This document shows, in pieces, positions 16,589 to 25,670 of a stretch of DNA of 64,000 nt; the first letter of the stretch is position 1, and each line of letters starts with the position of its first letter. The position numbers were made by a program, and so were the translations under genes. The stretch spans positions 120,785 through 184,784 of the forward strand of contig NZ_JAIFXZ010000006.1 in the NCBI RefSeq assembly GCF_021033825.1, given 5' to 3'. The stretch is from Dietzia aurantiaca (GTDB taxonomy: Bacteria; Actinomycetota; Actinomycetes; Mycobacteriales; Mycobacteriaceae). The notes beneath the pieces are model-generated. The model had not been told where the DNA came from. It worked only from the letters and a program-made list of their open reading frames with translations, and made no database searches.

Positions 16589-17245
16589 CTAGTCGGTGTG
16601 GTGTGGGTCGGTGGGGACTGCGACGAGTAGGGGCAGCGCCGAGAACACCTCGTCGAGCAGGTCGTCCTGGGTGCGTCCGGCGAAGTCGGGGGAGGCGTGC
16701 ATCCGGATCACCGTGACGGCCAGCGTGAAGGTGATCTCGGCTACGACGTGCGGGACAGCCGAGACGGCGGGGTCCAGACCGAGCCGCCGGGCCACCTCCT
16801 CGACGCCGGTGACCAGCACCTCGGGATGGTTGTCCTGCAGGTGTCTGCGCAGGTCCGGGTTGGATTCGACGGCGTCGATGAGCACGCTGAGGACGGCCAC
16901 ATCAGAGCGATACCTGTCCAGCATCGCGCGCCACGCATCACGGAGGGCGTCCGCGCAGCTCACCTCGTCGGGCTGGGCCCGGAGCTCGGCGTGGTACTCC
17001 TCGACCAGGTTCGCCGCCAGGTTCGCCAGCGCCGCGGCCTTGCCGGGGAAGTAGTTGTGGAACGTCCGCACCGAGACGCCTGCGGCCTGCGCGATCGCCT
17101 CGACGGTGGTGGCCTCATAGCCCCTGGTGCTGACGAGGTCGAGGGCGGCGGCGGACAGCGCGGAACGAGTCTGTGCCTTCTTCGCTTCACGCAGCCCGCG
17201 GGGCTTGAGACAGTCGGGGGTCACCCGGCCCACCGTACGGATCAT
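16589..17245 (-). CDS. TetR-family regulator
   Basis: This protein of about 218 residues has an N-terminal TetR helix-turn-helix: R-S-A-L-S-A-A-A-L-D-L-V, G-Y-E-A-T-T-V-E-A-I-A-Q-A-A-G-V-S-V-R-T-F-H-N-Y-F-P-G-K. The C-terminal half is a typical variable ligand-binding helical domain. The start is uncertain: ATG 17245 is used here, with GTG codons at 17233 and 17224 also possible. The MMPL transporter follows after 15 bases, and two palindromes lie just upstream, so it probably represses itself and the transporter. Confidence 0.85.
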   Translation of the reverse strand: MIRTVGRVTPDCLKPRGLREAKKAQTRSALSAAALDLVSTRGYEATTVEAIAQAAGVSVRTFHNYFPGKAAALANLAANLVEEYHAELRAQPDEVSCADALRDAWRAMLDRYRSDVAVLSVLIDAVESNPDLRRHLQDNHPEVLVTGVEEVARRLGLDPAVSAVPHVVAEITFTLAVTVIRMHASPDFAGRTQDDLLDEVFSALPLLVAVPTDPHHTD

Positions 17246-17254
17246 GCACGGCCA

Positions 17255-17296
17255 TGCAAAGTTGCAGGCCGCTGAAATTTGCGTGATTCTCATCAC
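17255..17296. promoter_or_regulatory. two palindromes upstream of the TetR gene
   Basis: TGCAA-AG-TTGCA lies at 17255-17266 and GTGAT-N4-ATCAC at 17283-17296, 10 to 50 bases upstream of the TetR start. Either could be the TetR operator. The second resembles a spaced dimer site. Confidence 0.4.
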
Positions 17297-17341
17297 CGTG
17301 ATCGAGGGCACACCGTCGCGCCCACGACCCGCCGGATACGG

Positions 17342-17376
17342 GTCAGGCCCGGCACCACGTGGGTGCCGGGCCTGAC
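17342..17376 (-). terminator. hairpin terminator after ppa
   Basis: A perfect 15-base-pair stem (GTCAGGCCCGGCACC and its complement) with a five-base loop lies 14 bases past the ppa stop. There is no U-tract, as is common in high-GC actinobacteria. Confidence 0.75.
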
Positions 17377-17390
17377 GAGAGGCGCCTGGA

Positions 17391-17903
17391 TCAGCCGCGG
17401 AAGGGCTCGGCCTTCTCCTCGGGGTGCTTCTTGAAGTTCTCGACGCCCTCCACGACGAGCTTCTCGCCCCAGGCCTTGTCCTTCCACTCGCCGGGCGTGA
17501 CGTGCTTACCGGGTTCGAGGTCCTTGTAGTGGAGGAAGAAGTGCTCGATGGCCTTGAGCTCGAAATCCGGCACGTCGTCGACGTCCTGGATGTGCTCCCA
17601 GCGTGGGTCCAGCGCGGGGACGCAGAGCAGCTTGTCGTCGCCGCCGGCCTCGTCCGACATGGTGTAGACGGCCACCACGCGGGAGTTGACGATGACGCCG
17701 GGGAAGACGGACTCGTCGAGCAGCACCAGGGCGTCGCACGGGTCACCGTCGTCGGCGAGGGTCTCGTCGATGTAGCCGTAGTCGGCCGGGTATCCCATCG
17801 AGGTGAACAGGAAGCGATCGAGGTAGATCTTCCCGGTCTCGTGGTGGATCTCGTACTTGTTGCGCGAGCCCTTGGGGATCTCGATGGTCACTTCGACGGT
17901 CAC
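17391..17903 (-). CDS. ppa: inorganic pyrophosphatase
   Basis: This 170-residue soluble family I pyrophosphatase splits pyrophosphate to phosphate and drives biosynthetic reactions. The active-site signature D-x-D-P-x-D ([10 protein letters not shown]) is clear, together with K-Y-E, Y-G-Y-I and late K-D and K-x-W residues. The length is normal for bacterial family I enzymes (about 170). It is divergent from dacB, as in M. tuberculosis (Rv3627c-Rv3628), and is followed by a strong hairpin. Confidence 0.95.
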   Translation of the reverse strand: MTVEVTIEIPKGSRNKYEIHHETGKIYLDRFLFTSMGYPADYGYIDETLADDGDPCDALVLLDESVFPGVIVNSRVVAVYTMSDEAGGDDKLLCVPALDPRWEHIQDVDDVPDFELKAIEHFFLHYKDLEPGKHVTPGEWKDKAWGEKLVVEGVENFKKHPEEKAEPFRG

Positions 17904-18091
17904 TGTCGTACCTCGCTGAATCGGCGTTCGTTACCTTCCGGGACCGGCGCCCGGGGAATCCGGGGTGATTCTAGTAGGCGGCCCGGCGCCGGGGGTGGTC
18001 GGCGTCACGAGGGCCGCTAGCGTAGGTGGTTGCAGACGACGCCGCGGTCGACGGCGTCGCTGAGTCAATCAAGACGTTCTGGGGGTGGTCC

Positions 18092-19483
18092 GTGACCGAG
18101 CGGGGTGTGTGGCGCGGGCGCTCGACCGCGTGGCGGATCGGTGTATCCGTGCTGGTCCTGGTGGTTCTCGTGGCCGCCGTGGTGGTCGCGGCACTGTTGA
18201 CGGAGGTCGACGACGGCGACGCCGCGGCCCACGAGCCGCCGGCCTCTGCCGCCGGACCGTCCCCGGGCCTGCTCCCGGCGGGCGACTCGGCCCCGATGCC
18301 CGATCCGGCCGTGCTCGCCCGGGTGCTGGCCCCGTTGGCGGACTCCCCGGCCGTGGGCGACCTCACGGGCAGTGTCGTCGACGACGTGAGCGGGCAGGTG
18401 CTGTGGGAGCGCGACCCGGACGCGCCCAGGGTTCCGGCCTCCACGACCAAGCTGCTCACCGCCCTGGCCGCCCTCACGCAGCTGCCCGCCGACGCGCGCG
18501 TGGACACCGTGCTGGCGAGCGGGACCGAGCCGGGCACGCTCGTGGTGATCCCCGGCGGCGACCCGACGATGTCCCGGGGCGCCGAGTCGGGCCCGTTGTT
18601 CCCGGGTTCGGCCACGGTCACCCAGGCCGCGGACATCGTGCGGGCCTCGGACCTGGCTCCCGCCCGCATCATCGTGGCGCCCGGGCCGTACACCGGGCGG
18701 GCGCTGGGGCCGGGCTGGTCGCCGGGCGAGATCGCGGCCGGCAACCTGGCCCCGATCGAGCCGTGGATGCTCGACGGCGGTCGCATGGACCCGGCCGACG
18801 ACTACTCGCCCCGCTACGCGCAGCCGGCGCTCGCGGCGGGCCGGATCCTCGCCCGACAGCTCGGCGTGGATCCGGAGACGGTGCGGGTGTCCGCGGAGCC
18901 GGTCGAGACGACCGGCGAGATCGGGCGGGTCTCGTCGGCCGAGCTGGTCGAGCGGGTGCGCTCGATGCTCGTCCACTCGGACAACGTGCTGGCCGAGGCG
19001 GTCTGCCGCGAGGTGGCGCTGGCCCGCAATCCGGACAAGCCGGCCGACTTCGCCGCCGGGACCTCCGCCGTGATCGACACCCTGGCCGAGCGGGGCCTGG
19101 ACATGACGGGAGTGAAGCTGGACGACTGCTCCGGCATGAGCTCGGGGAACCGCATCCCGGCGGCTGTGCTGACCGACGTGCTGCGTACCGCCTCGAGTCC
19201 GGACGCGACCCGCGAGATGCGCGACCTGCTCGACACCTTGCCGGTGGCCGCGGGCTCGGGCACCCTGGCCGACCGCTTCTCCGGCCCCTCGGGCGCGGGC
19301 GCCGGCTGGGTCCGCGCCAAGACGGGCACTCTCAGCGGCACCAGCGCCCTGGCCGGCACCGTCACCGACGTCGACGGCCGCTCGATGAGCTTCGCGCTGC
19401 TGTCCTCGGGCACCGACCCCGCCGACGCGCGCCCGATGCTGGATCGAATCGCTGCGGAGCTACGGAACTGTGGCTGCCGCTGA
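18092..19483 (+). CDS. dacB: D-alanyl-D-alanine carboxypeptidase/endopeptidase (PBP4 class)
   Basis: This 463-residue class C penicillin-binding protein trims peptidoglycan stems outside the membrane. It has an N-terminal membrane anchor (about 15-36), an Ala/Pro linker, then the catalytic motifs S117-T-T-K120, S296-D-N298 and K410-T-G412. The region between the first two motifs holds the large insert typical of DacB/PBP4. I chose GTG 18092 because GGGGGTGG precedes it and the residues before it look non-coding. tilS overlaps its end. The order ppa, dacB, tilS, hpt is that of mycobacteria. Confidence 0.9.
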   Translation: MTERGVWRGRSTAWRIGVSVLVLVVLVAAVVVAALLTEVDDGDAAAHEPPASAAGPSPGLLPAGDSAPMPDPAVLARVLAPLADSPAVGDLTGSVVDDVSGQVLWERDPDAPRVPASTTKLLTALAALTQLPADARVDTVLASGTEPGTLVVIPGGDPTMSRGAESGPLFPGSATVTQAADIVRASDLAPARIIVAPGPYTGRALGPGWSPGEIAAGNLAPIEPWMLDGGRMDPADDYSPRYAQPALAAGRILARQLGVDPETVRVSAEPVETTGEIGRVSSAELVERVRSMLVHSDNVLAEAVCREVALARNPDKPADFAAGTSAVIDTLAERGLDMTGVKLDDCSGMSSGNRIPAAVLTDVLRTASSPDATREMRDLLDTLPVAAGSGTLADRFSGPSGAGAGWVRAKTGTLSGTSALAGTVTDVDGRSMSFALLSSGTDPADARPMLDRIAAELRNCGCR

Positions 19484-20588
19484 CGGACGCCGGGCCGACG
19501 CCGCGCGGGCCGGCGCTTCAAGGACCGACGCCGCGCGGGCCGGTGCTGCCTGGACCGGCGCCGCCTGGACCGTGCGCGCGGCCGTCCGGGCGTTCCGCCG
19601 CGACCACCTCGAGGTCGGCGACGCGGTGTGTGTGGGCCTGTCCGGCGGCGCCGACTCGCTGGCCCTACTCGCCGCCGCCGTCGCCGAGTTCGACGAGGTC
19701 ACGGCCCTGATCGTCGACCACGGTCTGCAGCCGGGATCGGCGCAGGTCGCCCGCGATGCGGCCGACACCGCGCGGGTGATCGGGGCCGGGGTGGAGGTGC
19801 TCGTCGTCGTCGTCGACCCGGACGGCTCCGGCCCCGAGGCCGCCGCCCGCACCGCCCGCTACTCCGCGCTCGACGCCGCGCGCGGCGGCCGCGCCGTCCT
19901 GCTCGCGCACACACTCGACGACCAGGCGGAGACCGTTCTGCTCGGTCTCGGGCGCGGCTCCGGCGCGCGCTCGCTGCGCGGCATGGCCGCCTGGGATGCG
20001 CCGTGGGCCCGCCCGCTGCTCGGCGTGCGCGCCGCCGACACCCGCGCCGCCTGCCGCAACCTCGACCTGACCTTGTGGGATGACCCGCACAACACCGACC
20101 CCTCGTACACGCGCGTCCGCCTGCGCCACGAGGTCCTCCCGCTGCTCGAGGACGTGCTGTCCGGCGGCGCCGCGGAGGGACTGGCGCGCACCGCCGAGCT
20201 GCTGCGGGTCGACGACGACGAGCTCGACCGCCTCGCCGCCGCCGTACCCGTCGACCCGGACGGCGGACTGGACGTGCGCCGGCTCGAGCGGTTGCCGGCC
20301 GCGGTGCTGACCCGGGTGATCCGGCGCTGGCTGATCGCCGGGGGAGTGGGGTCGCCGACGTACGCGCACGTGACGGGCGTGGCGGCGCTGGTGACCGACT
20401 GGCGCGGGCAGGGCGGCGTGGCCGTCGGCGGGGCCGCCGCGCGCGGGCGTGACGGTGTGGACATCGACGGCGGTTCGGCCGACCGTGGCAGCGGCTCCGA
20501 CGGGAGCCGGGTGACCAGGTTGGTCGCCCGGCGTCGGCATGGAAAGGTGGTCCTGGAGATCGACCGGGCGAGCGGAGCGGGGAGCTAG
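19470..20588 (+). CDS. tilS: tRNA(Ile)-lysidine synthetase
   Basis: This 372-residue enzyme attaches lysine to C34 of tRNA-Ile(CAU) using ATP. The PP-loop motif S58-G-G-A-D-S63 is present, followed by a conserved D-H-G and H-T-x-D-D-Q-A-E-T. The GTG start overlaps dacB by 14 bases. The first 34 residues are an Ala-rich stretch coded by a 30-base tandem repeat and are absent from relatives; a GTG at 19572 would start the protein at the conserved part. It ends one base before hpt, so dacB, tilS and hpt look like one operon. Confidence 0.9.
   Translation: MAAADGRRADAARAGASRTDAARAGAAWTGAAWTVRAAVRAFRRDHLEVGDAVCVGLSGGADSLALLAAAVAEFDEVTALIVDHGLQPGSAQVARDAADTARVIGAGVEVLVVVVDPDGSGPEAAARTARYSALDAARGGRAVLLAHTLDDQAETVLLGLGRGSGARSLRGMAAWDAPWARPLLGVRAADTRAACRNLDLTLWDDPHNTDPSYTRVRLRHEVLPLLEDVLSGGAAEGLARTAELLRVDDDELDRLAAAVPVDPDGGLDVRRLERLPAAVLTRVIRRWLIAGGVGSPTYAHVTGVAALVTDWRGQGGVAVGGAAARGRDGVDIDGGSADRGSGSDGSRVTRLVARRRHGKVVLEIDRASGAGS
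19497..19543 (+). repeat. 30-base tandem repeat at the tilS 5' end
   Basis: GACGCCGCGCGGGCCGG occurs at 19497-19513 and 19527-19543 with a 30-base period that keeps the reading frame. A degenerate third unit follows. It codes an Ala/Arg/Gly-rich N terminus, or lies in the leader if tilS starts at 19572. Confidence 0.7.
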
Positions 20589-21146
20589 ATGACGACGGAC
20601 AAGTACGCGGACGAGATCGAATCCGTCCTGCTGAGCGAGGATGCCATCCAGGCGCGGATCGCCGAGATGGCCGCCGCGGTCGGGGAGAAGTACGCGGACG
20701 TCGAGAAGGAGGTCGTGCTGATCGCCGTGCTCAAGGGCGCCGCGATCTTCGTCTCGGACTTCGCCCGCGCGCTGACGATCCCGTCCGAGATGGAGTTCAT
20801 GGCCGTCAGCTCGTACGGTTCGTCGACCAGCTCCTCCGGCGTAGTGCGGATCCTCAAGGACCTCGACCGAGACATCGCCGACCGCGACGTGATCATCGTC
20901 GAGGACATCATCGACTCCGGCCTGACCCTGTCGTGGCTGATGCGCAACCTCCGGACCCGGAACCCGCGCTCGATCGAGATAGTCACCCTGCTGCGCAAGC
21001 CCGACGCGGTGAAGGCCGACCTGGACATCCTGGAGATCGGCTTCGATATCCCCAACGAGTTCGTCGTGGGCTACGGCCTCGACTTCGCCGAGCGGTACCG
21101 TGACCTGCCGTACATCGGCCGGCTGCACCCGCGCATGTACTCCTGA
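20589..21146 (+). CDS. hpt: hypoxanthine phosphoribosyltransferase
   Basis: This 185-residue purine-salvage enzyme joins hypoxanthine or guanine to PRPP. The PRPP loop [11 protein letters not shown] (about 98-108), the A-V-L-K-G-A loop and the S-S-Y-G-S-S-T flexible loop are all present. The length fits the family. It starts directly after tilS. Conserved tilS-hpt-ftsH proximity is seen in many bacteria; here other genes lie between hpt and ftsH. Confidence 0.95.
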   Translation: MTTDKYADEIESVLLSEDAIQARIAEMAAAVGEKYADVEKEVVLIAVLKGAAIFVSDFARALTIPSEMEFMAVSSYGSSTSSSGVVRILKDLDRDIADRDVIIVEDIIDSGLTLSWLMRNLRTRNPRSIEIVTLLRKPDAVKADLDILEIGFDIPNEFVVGYGLDFAERYRDLPYIGRLHPRMYS

Positions 21147-21252
21147 GGCGCGGGCCGGCCGCCCCCGCGTCGCCACGCCCGCCCAGGCCCCGCGCCGCCG
21201 CGCGCGCCCGCCCGGGCCCCGCGCCGCCCGGCCCGCCGCGACTGTATGCCCG

Positions 21253-21356
21253 CCGGTTGCAAGACATCCGCGGCCAGTTGCAAGACATCAAGTGCGGAAA
21301 CCGGCCTCGAATCGCACCTGGTGTCTTGCAGATTGAAGTCCATGTCTTGCAACCGG
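21253..21356. repeat. nested palindrome with four copies of a TTGCAAGACAT-type unit
   Basis: Two forward units (21253-21268, 21276-21289) face two inverted units (21320-21333, 21341-21356). The outer pair is complementary over 15 bases (CCGGTTGCAAGACAT) and an inner GTGCG/CGCAC pair (21292-21296, 21313-21317) closes the centre. It lies in the 355-base gap between hpt and the acyl-CoA synthetase. The 5' part of that gap is GC-rich with a duplicated GGCCCCGCGCCGCC (21186-21199, 21215-21228). There is no gene. It could be a REP/MITE-like element, a bidirectional terminator or a multi-site operator. Confidence 0.65.
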
Positions 21357-21465
21357 GCACCTGCCGCCCAGGCCTGGGACTGACGCTGCGCTCGTGGCTC
21401 CACTGAGTATCTCGCCGCGGCCGAGGACAGCGTTCCGCATCTAGTTGGACCGTGGTCCGAAAACG

Positions 21466-21495
21466 GTGATCCGGATCACATGTCGAATATATGCT
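21466..21495 (+). promoter_or_regulatory. palindromic operator and leaderless -10 of the acyl-CoA synthetase gene
   Basis: A perfect 14-base palindrome GTGATCCGGATCAC (21466-21479) lies just upstream of a TATGCT hexamer (21490-21495), which is six bases before the ATG. A second palindrome GGACC-GT-GGTCC is at 21447-21458. The layout suggests repression by a dimeric regulator not coded next to it. Confidence 0.5.
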
Positions 21496-21501
21496 GGCGA
21501 C

Positions 21502-23037
21502 ATGTTCCCCGGATCCTTCGCCGCCACCACTCCCGACAAGCCCGCCGTGATCCGCCCCGCGACGGGCGAGCAGATCACCTACGCGCAGCTCGAGGCCCGA
21601 TCGGCCCAGCTCGCCCACCTGCTGGTCGACGACTGGGGCCTGCGTCCCGGGGACACGATCGCGGTGGTCTCGGACAACACCCTCGAGATGGTCGAGATCT
21701 ACTGGGGCGCGTTGCGGTCCGGGCTCTACATCGCGGCCATCAACCACCACCTCACGCCGGATGAGTCGTCCTACATCATCGGCGACTGCGGGGCACGGGC
21801 GCTGTTCGTCTCCGCCCCGGTGGCCGACCACGTGGACCTGTCCGCGGATGCGAATCCGAACGTTGCGCACCGGGTGGTGTTCGGGGGCGCACTGGACGGC
21901 TTCGAGGACTACCGCACGCTGCTCGAGAGCCAGCCCACCGAGGCGCCCGCAGACCAGCCCCGCGGTCACGACTTCCTCTACTCCTCCGGCACAACCGGCC
22001 GACCCAAGGGCGTGCGCGTCGACCCGCCGGAGGGGCAGATCGACGAGGTGCCGGACTACTACACGCCGATCTTCAGCTTCCTCTACGCCTTCGACGCGGA
22101 CAGTGTCTACCTGTGCCCGGCGCCGCTCTACCACGCCGCACCGCTGCGGTTCTGCGGCGTCGTCAACTCGGTCGGCGGCACCGTGATCCTCATGGACCGC
22201 TTCGACGCCGAGGACGCGCTGCGGCTCATCGAGGAGTACCGGGTCACGCATTCGCAGTGGGTGCCCACGATGTTCGTGCGGATGCTCAAGCTGCCCGAGG
22301 AGGTGCGCACCCGCCACGACCTGTCGAGCCTGACGCACGCCATTCACGCCGCCGCGCCGTGCCCGCCCGAGGTCAAGCGACGCATGATCGAGTGGTGGGG
22401 CCCGGTGATCCACGAGTACTACTCGGCCACCGAGGGGATGGGCATCACGTTCATCAACTCCCAGGAGGCGCTCGAGCGGCCGGGGTCGGTGGGTAAGGAC
22501 GGGCTCAAGGGGATCGCCCATGTCTGCGACGACGACGGCAACGAGCTCCCGACCGGCGAGATCGGTACCATCTACTGGCAGAACGACGAGAAGTCCTTCT
22601 CCTACCACGGCGACGAGGAGAAGACGGCGTCCGTCCGGCACCCGGACCACCCCACCTGGGCTACGTTCGGCGACGTGGGCTACCTCGATGAGGACCGCTT
22701 CCTCTACCTGACCGACCGCAAGGCGTTCACCATCATCTCGGGCGGCGTGAACATCTACCCGCAGGAGATCGAGAACGCGCTCGTCCTGCACCCGGCGGTG
22801 GACGACGTCGCGGTGATCGGCCTGCCCGACGAGGAGATGGGTGAGCGGGTCCACGCGGTGGTGGTGGCGGCCGAGGGGCAGGAGCCCGGCCCGGCGCTGG
22901 CCGAGGAGATCCTCGGCGCGCTGCGCGGCACGATCTCCGATTTCAAGCTGCCCCGCGGCCTGGACTTCGTCGACGAACTGCCGCGCACGCCCACGGGCAA
23001 GCTGGTCAAGCGGCGGATCGTGCAGCAGTACGCGTAG
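21502..23037 (+). CDS. acyl-CoA synthetase (FadD-like AMP-binding enzyme)
   Basis: This 511-residue ANL-superfamily ligase activates a carboxylic acid as acyl-AMP and transfers it to CoA. The motifs are Y-S-S-G-T-T-G-R-P-K-G (about 169-179), Y-Y-S-A-T-E-G and the hinge Y-L-T-D-R-K. The A10 lysine lies in T-P-T-G-K-L-V-K near the C terminus. It is most like mycobacterial FadD4-type ligases, but the chain length cannot be read. I chose ATG 21502 because a -10 lies six bases upstream; the longer open frame crosses the operator. It stands alone. Confidence 0.85.
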   Translation: MFPGSFAATTPDKPAVIRPATGEQITYAQLEARSAQLAHLLVDDWGLRPGDTIAVVSDNTLEMVEIYWGALRSGLYIAAINHHLTPDESSYIIGDCGARALFVSAPVADHVDLSADANPNVAHRVVFGGALDGFEDYRTLLESQPTEAPADQPRGHDFLYSSGTTGRPKGVRVDPPEGQIDEVPDYYTPIFSFLYAFDADSVYLCPAPLYHAAPLRFCGVVNSVGGTVILMDRFDAEDALRLIEEYRVTHSQWVPTMFVRMLKLPEEVRTRHDLSSLTHAIHAAAPCPPEVKRRMIEWWGPVIHEYYSATEGMGITFINSQEALERPGSVGKDGLKGIAHVCDDDGNELPTGEIGTIYWQNDEKSFSYHGDEEKTASVRHPDHPTWATFGDVGYLDEDRFLYLTDRKAFTIISGGVNIYPQEIENALVLHPAVDDVAVIGLPDEEMGERVHAVVVAAEGQEPGPALAEEILGALRGTISDFKLPRGLDFVDELPRTPTGKLVKRRIVQQYA

Positions 23038-23080
23038 AACGTGATGCGCTGATCGGCGTCCCACCAGCCGGCCGGTCTTC

Positions 23081-23086
23081 TAGGAT
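23081..23086 (+). promoter_or_regulatory. leaderless -10 of the sigma factor gene
   Basis: TAGGAT lies exactly seven bases before the GTG at 23094 with no ribosome site, a typical leaderless arrangement. Confidence 0.5.
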
Positions 23087-23093
23087 CACCGGG

Positions 23094-24005
23094 GTGGACC
23101 GGGATCGGGTACTGGAGTTCTTCACCGCCGACCGGCCGCGGCTGGTCCGGCTCGCGGCCCGGATCCTCGCCGATCCCGCCGAGGCCGAAGACATCGTCCA
23201 GCAGGCGTGGCTCCGGCTCGACCGTGCAGACACCTCAGCCATCGATTCGCCGGGCGCGTGGCTGACCACCGTCGTCACGAGGCTCTGCCTCGACCGGCTC
23301 AAGGCCCGGGTCCCGGTGCCGGTCGCGGACGACACCGGCGATGGCCGCGCCGCCGTCTCGCCGGTCGACCCGGTCGACGACGTGGTGCTCGTCGACTCCG
23401 TGGGTGCCGCGTTGCATGTGGTGGTGGATCGCCTGTCCCCGACGGAGCGGGTGGCGTTCGTGCTCCACGATTCGTTCGGGGTCGAATTCGCCGCGATCGC
23501 CGAGATCCTCGACTGCACCCCGGCGACCGCCCGCAAGCTGGCCTCCCGGGCGCGCGCCCGGGTCGGCGGGGGGCGGGGCCCGGGCGCCGACACGACGGGC
23601 GGGTCGGAGTGTTCGGCGGACGCCGCGGTGGTCGACGCCTTCCTCGCCGCCGCGCGCCACGGCGAGTTCGCCCGGCTGGTGAGCCTGCTCGCGCCGGACG
23701 TCGTGGTAGTCGGCGACCCCGTCGCGGTGGGGATCGGTTCCCCGGAGCGCATCGAGGGTCGGGACGCCGTCGCGGAGTTCTTCAACGGCGCCGCCGCGGC
23801 GGCGCTGCCGGTGCACGTCGACGATCGCCCCGGTGCGGCGTGGTTCGACCGCGGCGCCGCCCGGGTGGCGTTCGACTTCCTGGTCGCGGACGGGGTCGTG
23901 AGCCGGATCGATTTCCGGGCCGAGGAGCGCGTCCTGCAGGGAGTGCGTCGACGTCGACGCACCGGCCCGGTCACATCCGGTGCGCCGGAGTCGTCAGAGG
24001 AATAG
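23094..24005 (+). CDS. SigJ-like ECF sigma factor with SnoaL-type C-terminal domain
   Basis: This 303-residue ECF sigma factor shows region 2 (A-E-D-I-V-Q-Q-A-W-L-R-L, about 23-34), region 4 (S-P-T-E-R-V-A-F-V-L-H-D, F-A-A-I-A-E-I-L-D-C-T-P-A-T-A-R-K-L-A-S-R-A-R) and a C-terminal SnoaL/NTF2-like fold (about 180-285). That fold replaces a separate anti-sigma factor in SigJ/ECF41 relatives. In those families a partner enzyme gene lies nearby; here the next gene codes a small DUF1059 protein. The target promoters are unknown. Confidence 0.85.
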   Translation: MDRDRVLEFFTADRPRLVRLAARILADPAEAEDIVQQAWLRLDRADTSAIDSPGAWLTTVVTRLCLDRLKARVPVPVADDTGDGRAAVSPVDPVDDVVLVDSVGAALHVVVDRLSPTERVAFVLHDSFGVEFAAIAEILDCTPATARKLASRARARVGGGRGPGADTTGGSECSADAAVVDAFLAAARHGEFARLVSLLAPDVVVVGDPVAVGIGSPERIEGRDAVAEFFNGAAAAALPVHVDDRPGAAWFDRGAARVAFDFLVADGVVSRIDFRAEERVLQGVRRRRRTGPVTSGAPESSEE

Positions 24006-24051
24006 GGCACGCGGACGGTCCGCGGCCACGACCCGAGAGGGATGATTCATC

Positions 24052-24288
24052 GTGAAGACCATGACCTGCACGGACCTGGGCGGACCCTGCGACCTCGCCC
24101 ACCACGGCGAGACCGCCGACGACGTGATCAACGCCCAGGACGCCCACCTCAAGGAACGCGTCAAGGCCGGCGACGAGGCCCACGTGCCCGCGCGCAAGGA
24201 GATGAAGGGGCGCTGGCTGCGGCCCCGCCAGTCTCTGGGTTGGTACAACGACGTCAAGGCGCGCTTCGCCGAGCTGCCGGAGGACTGA
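24052..24288 (+). CDS. DUF1059-family small protein
   Basis: This 78-residue soluble protein opens with [14 protein letters not shown], the Cys-containing start of DUF1059, followed by H-x-G-E-T-x-D-D-V and an H-L-K motif. The C-terminal 25 residues ([14 protein letters not shown]) extend beyond the usual domain. It starts at GTG 24052, 46 bases after the sigma factor gene, and may be transcribed with it. No function is established. Confidence 0.75.
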   Translation: MKTMTCTDLGGPCDLAHHGETADDVINAQDAHLKERVKAGDEAHVPARKEMKGRWLRPRQSLGWYNDVKARFAELPED

Positions 24289-24323
24289 GCCGCGCCGGTC
24301 GATGCCCGCGGCCCCGTGTGGTG

Positions 24324-25670
24324 CTAGCGGGTGTCGGCTCTGTCGTCGTCGCTCCGCTCGATCACGGCGGCCAACGCCAACAGCGTCGCCTCCGACCCGG
24401 GGCGGCCCATCAACTGCACGGACGTGGGCAGGCGCCGCCCGAGCGGGGTGTGGGTGACACCGCACGGCACGGTCGCGGCGGGCCAGCCGAGCACGTTGGC
24501 CAGCGGCGTGAACGGCGAGAACTGCATCGACGCCCACATCGAGCGCCCCCACGACCGGCGATGCCAGTCGGTGGCCTCGGGCGGGACGTTCGCGAGCGCC
24601 GGGGTGAGCCACACGTCGACGCCGGCCGTCTCCATCTCGGCGATGATGTCGGCGCGAAGTACCTCGGCCGCGCGGTTCCAGCGGGTGCCACCGTCCCCGG
24701 CCCCGCCCCGCCGGAACACCGTGCGGCCGAGCAGCGCGTGGTGGCGGGTGCGGCGCTCCATCGCGGACAGCGGCAGGTTCTCCTCCTCGGCGGCGCGGGC
24801 CACCGCGGAGGTCCACCGCGCGAGGTAGAGGAACGGGTCGCGCGGGGCGGGGAGGGGGGTGTCGACGACGACGAGGCCGTCCCCACGCAAGCGGTCGGCG
24901 GCCTCCCGGGCCGCGCGTTTCCACGGCTCGTGGACGCGGACCAGTTCGCGGCCGAGGCGGATCGGGCTGTCGGTGGACACGCCGATCCGGGTCCCGTCGG
25001 GTACCGCGCCGACGTCTGCCAGCTCGGGCCGGGAGGCCATCAGCGACAGCGCGAGCGCGACATCCGCGACGGTCCTGGCCAGGGGGCCCGACTCGGCGAG
25101 GTACCCCCAGTTGTCCCGCCCGAGCCGGGTGGGCACGACGCCGCGCCCGGGCTTGATCGTGGCGAGCCCGCAGGCCGCGGCGGGGATCCGCAGGGAACCC
25201 ATGCCGTCGTCACCCACCGCGAGCGGCACCATCCCGGAGGCGACCGCGGCGGCCGATCCGCCCGAGGAGCCGCCGGGGGTCAGGGACACGTCCAGCGGGT
25301 TGCGGGTGATGCCGTGCGCGTCCGAGTCGGTCATCCCCCACGTGCACAGTTGTGGGGCCGCGGTGATCCCCACGGGGACGGCGCCGGCGGCCACGAGCGG
25401 CGCGACGACCGGGTTGTCGAGCGTGACGGTGCTCTTGATGGCCAGCGGGACCCCGGCCAGGGGCAGGCCCGCGCGCTCTTCCCCGGTCCTGGCGTCGACG
25501 GCGGCGCCGGCCGATCGGCCGTCCGCGCGCAGCAGGGTGGTGAAGGCGTGCAGGGCCGGGTCGAGATCGTCGATCCGGTCGAACGCGGCGTCGAGGACGT
25601 CCAGGGCGCCGCGCGAGCCCGTGCGCACGGCCTCGGCGGTCTCGATGGCGGAGAGGGGAGCGGTGGTCAC
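24324..25670 (-). CDS. amidase-signature hydrolase
   Basis: This 448-residue amidase-signature enzyme shows the Ser-cisSer-Lys set: Lys in P-L-A-I-K-S-T (about 78), cis-Ser and the Gly/Ser loop [16 protein letters not shown] (about 131-146). The nucleophile region [12 protein letters not shown] differs from the usual G-T-D-G-G-G-S-I-R, with Asp replacing Thr. It hydrolyses an amide of unknown kind. The GTG start has TACGAT exactly seven bases upstream, so it is leaderless. It is convergent with the DUF1059 gene and divergent from ftsH. Confidence 0.85.
   Translation of the reverse strand: MTTAPLSAIETAEAVRTGSRGALDVLDAAFDRIDDLDPALHAFTTLLRADGRSAGAAVDARTGEERAGLPLAGVPLAIKSTVTLDNPVVAPLVAAGAVPVGITAAPQLCTWGMTDSDAHGITRNPLDVSLTPGGSSGGSAAAVASGMVPLAVGDDGMGSLRIPAAACGLATIKPGRGVVPTRLGRDNWGYLAESGPLARTVADVALALSLMASRPELADVGAVPDGTRIGVSTDSPIRLGRELVRVHEPWKRAAREAADRLRGDGLVVVDTPLPAPRDPFLYLARWTSAVARAAEEENLPLSAMERRTRHHALLGRTVFRRGGAGDGGTRWNRAAEVLRADIIAEMETAGVDVWLTPALANVPPEATDWHRRSWGRSMWASMQFSPFTPLANVLGWPAATVPCGVTHTPLGRRLPTSVQLMGRPGSEATLLALAAVIERSDDDRADTR

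Noticed and set aside
21253..21356. Integron attC site or tRNA-like element
   Set aside because: There is no integrase, no attC core sites and no cloverleaf with a CCA-type acceptor.
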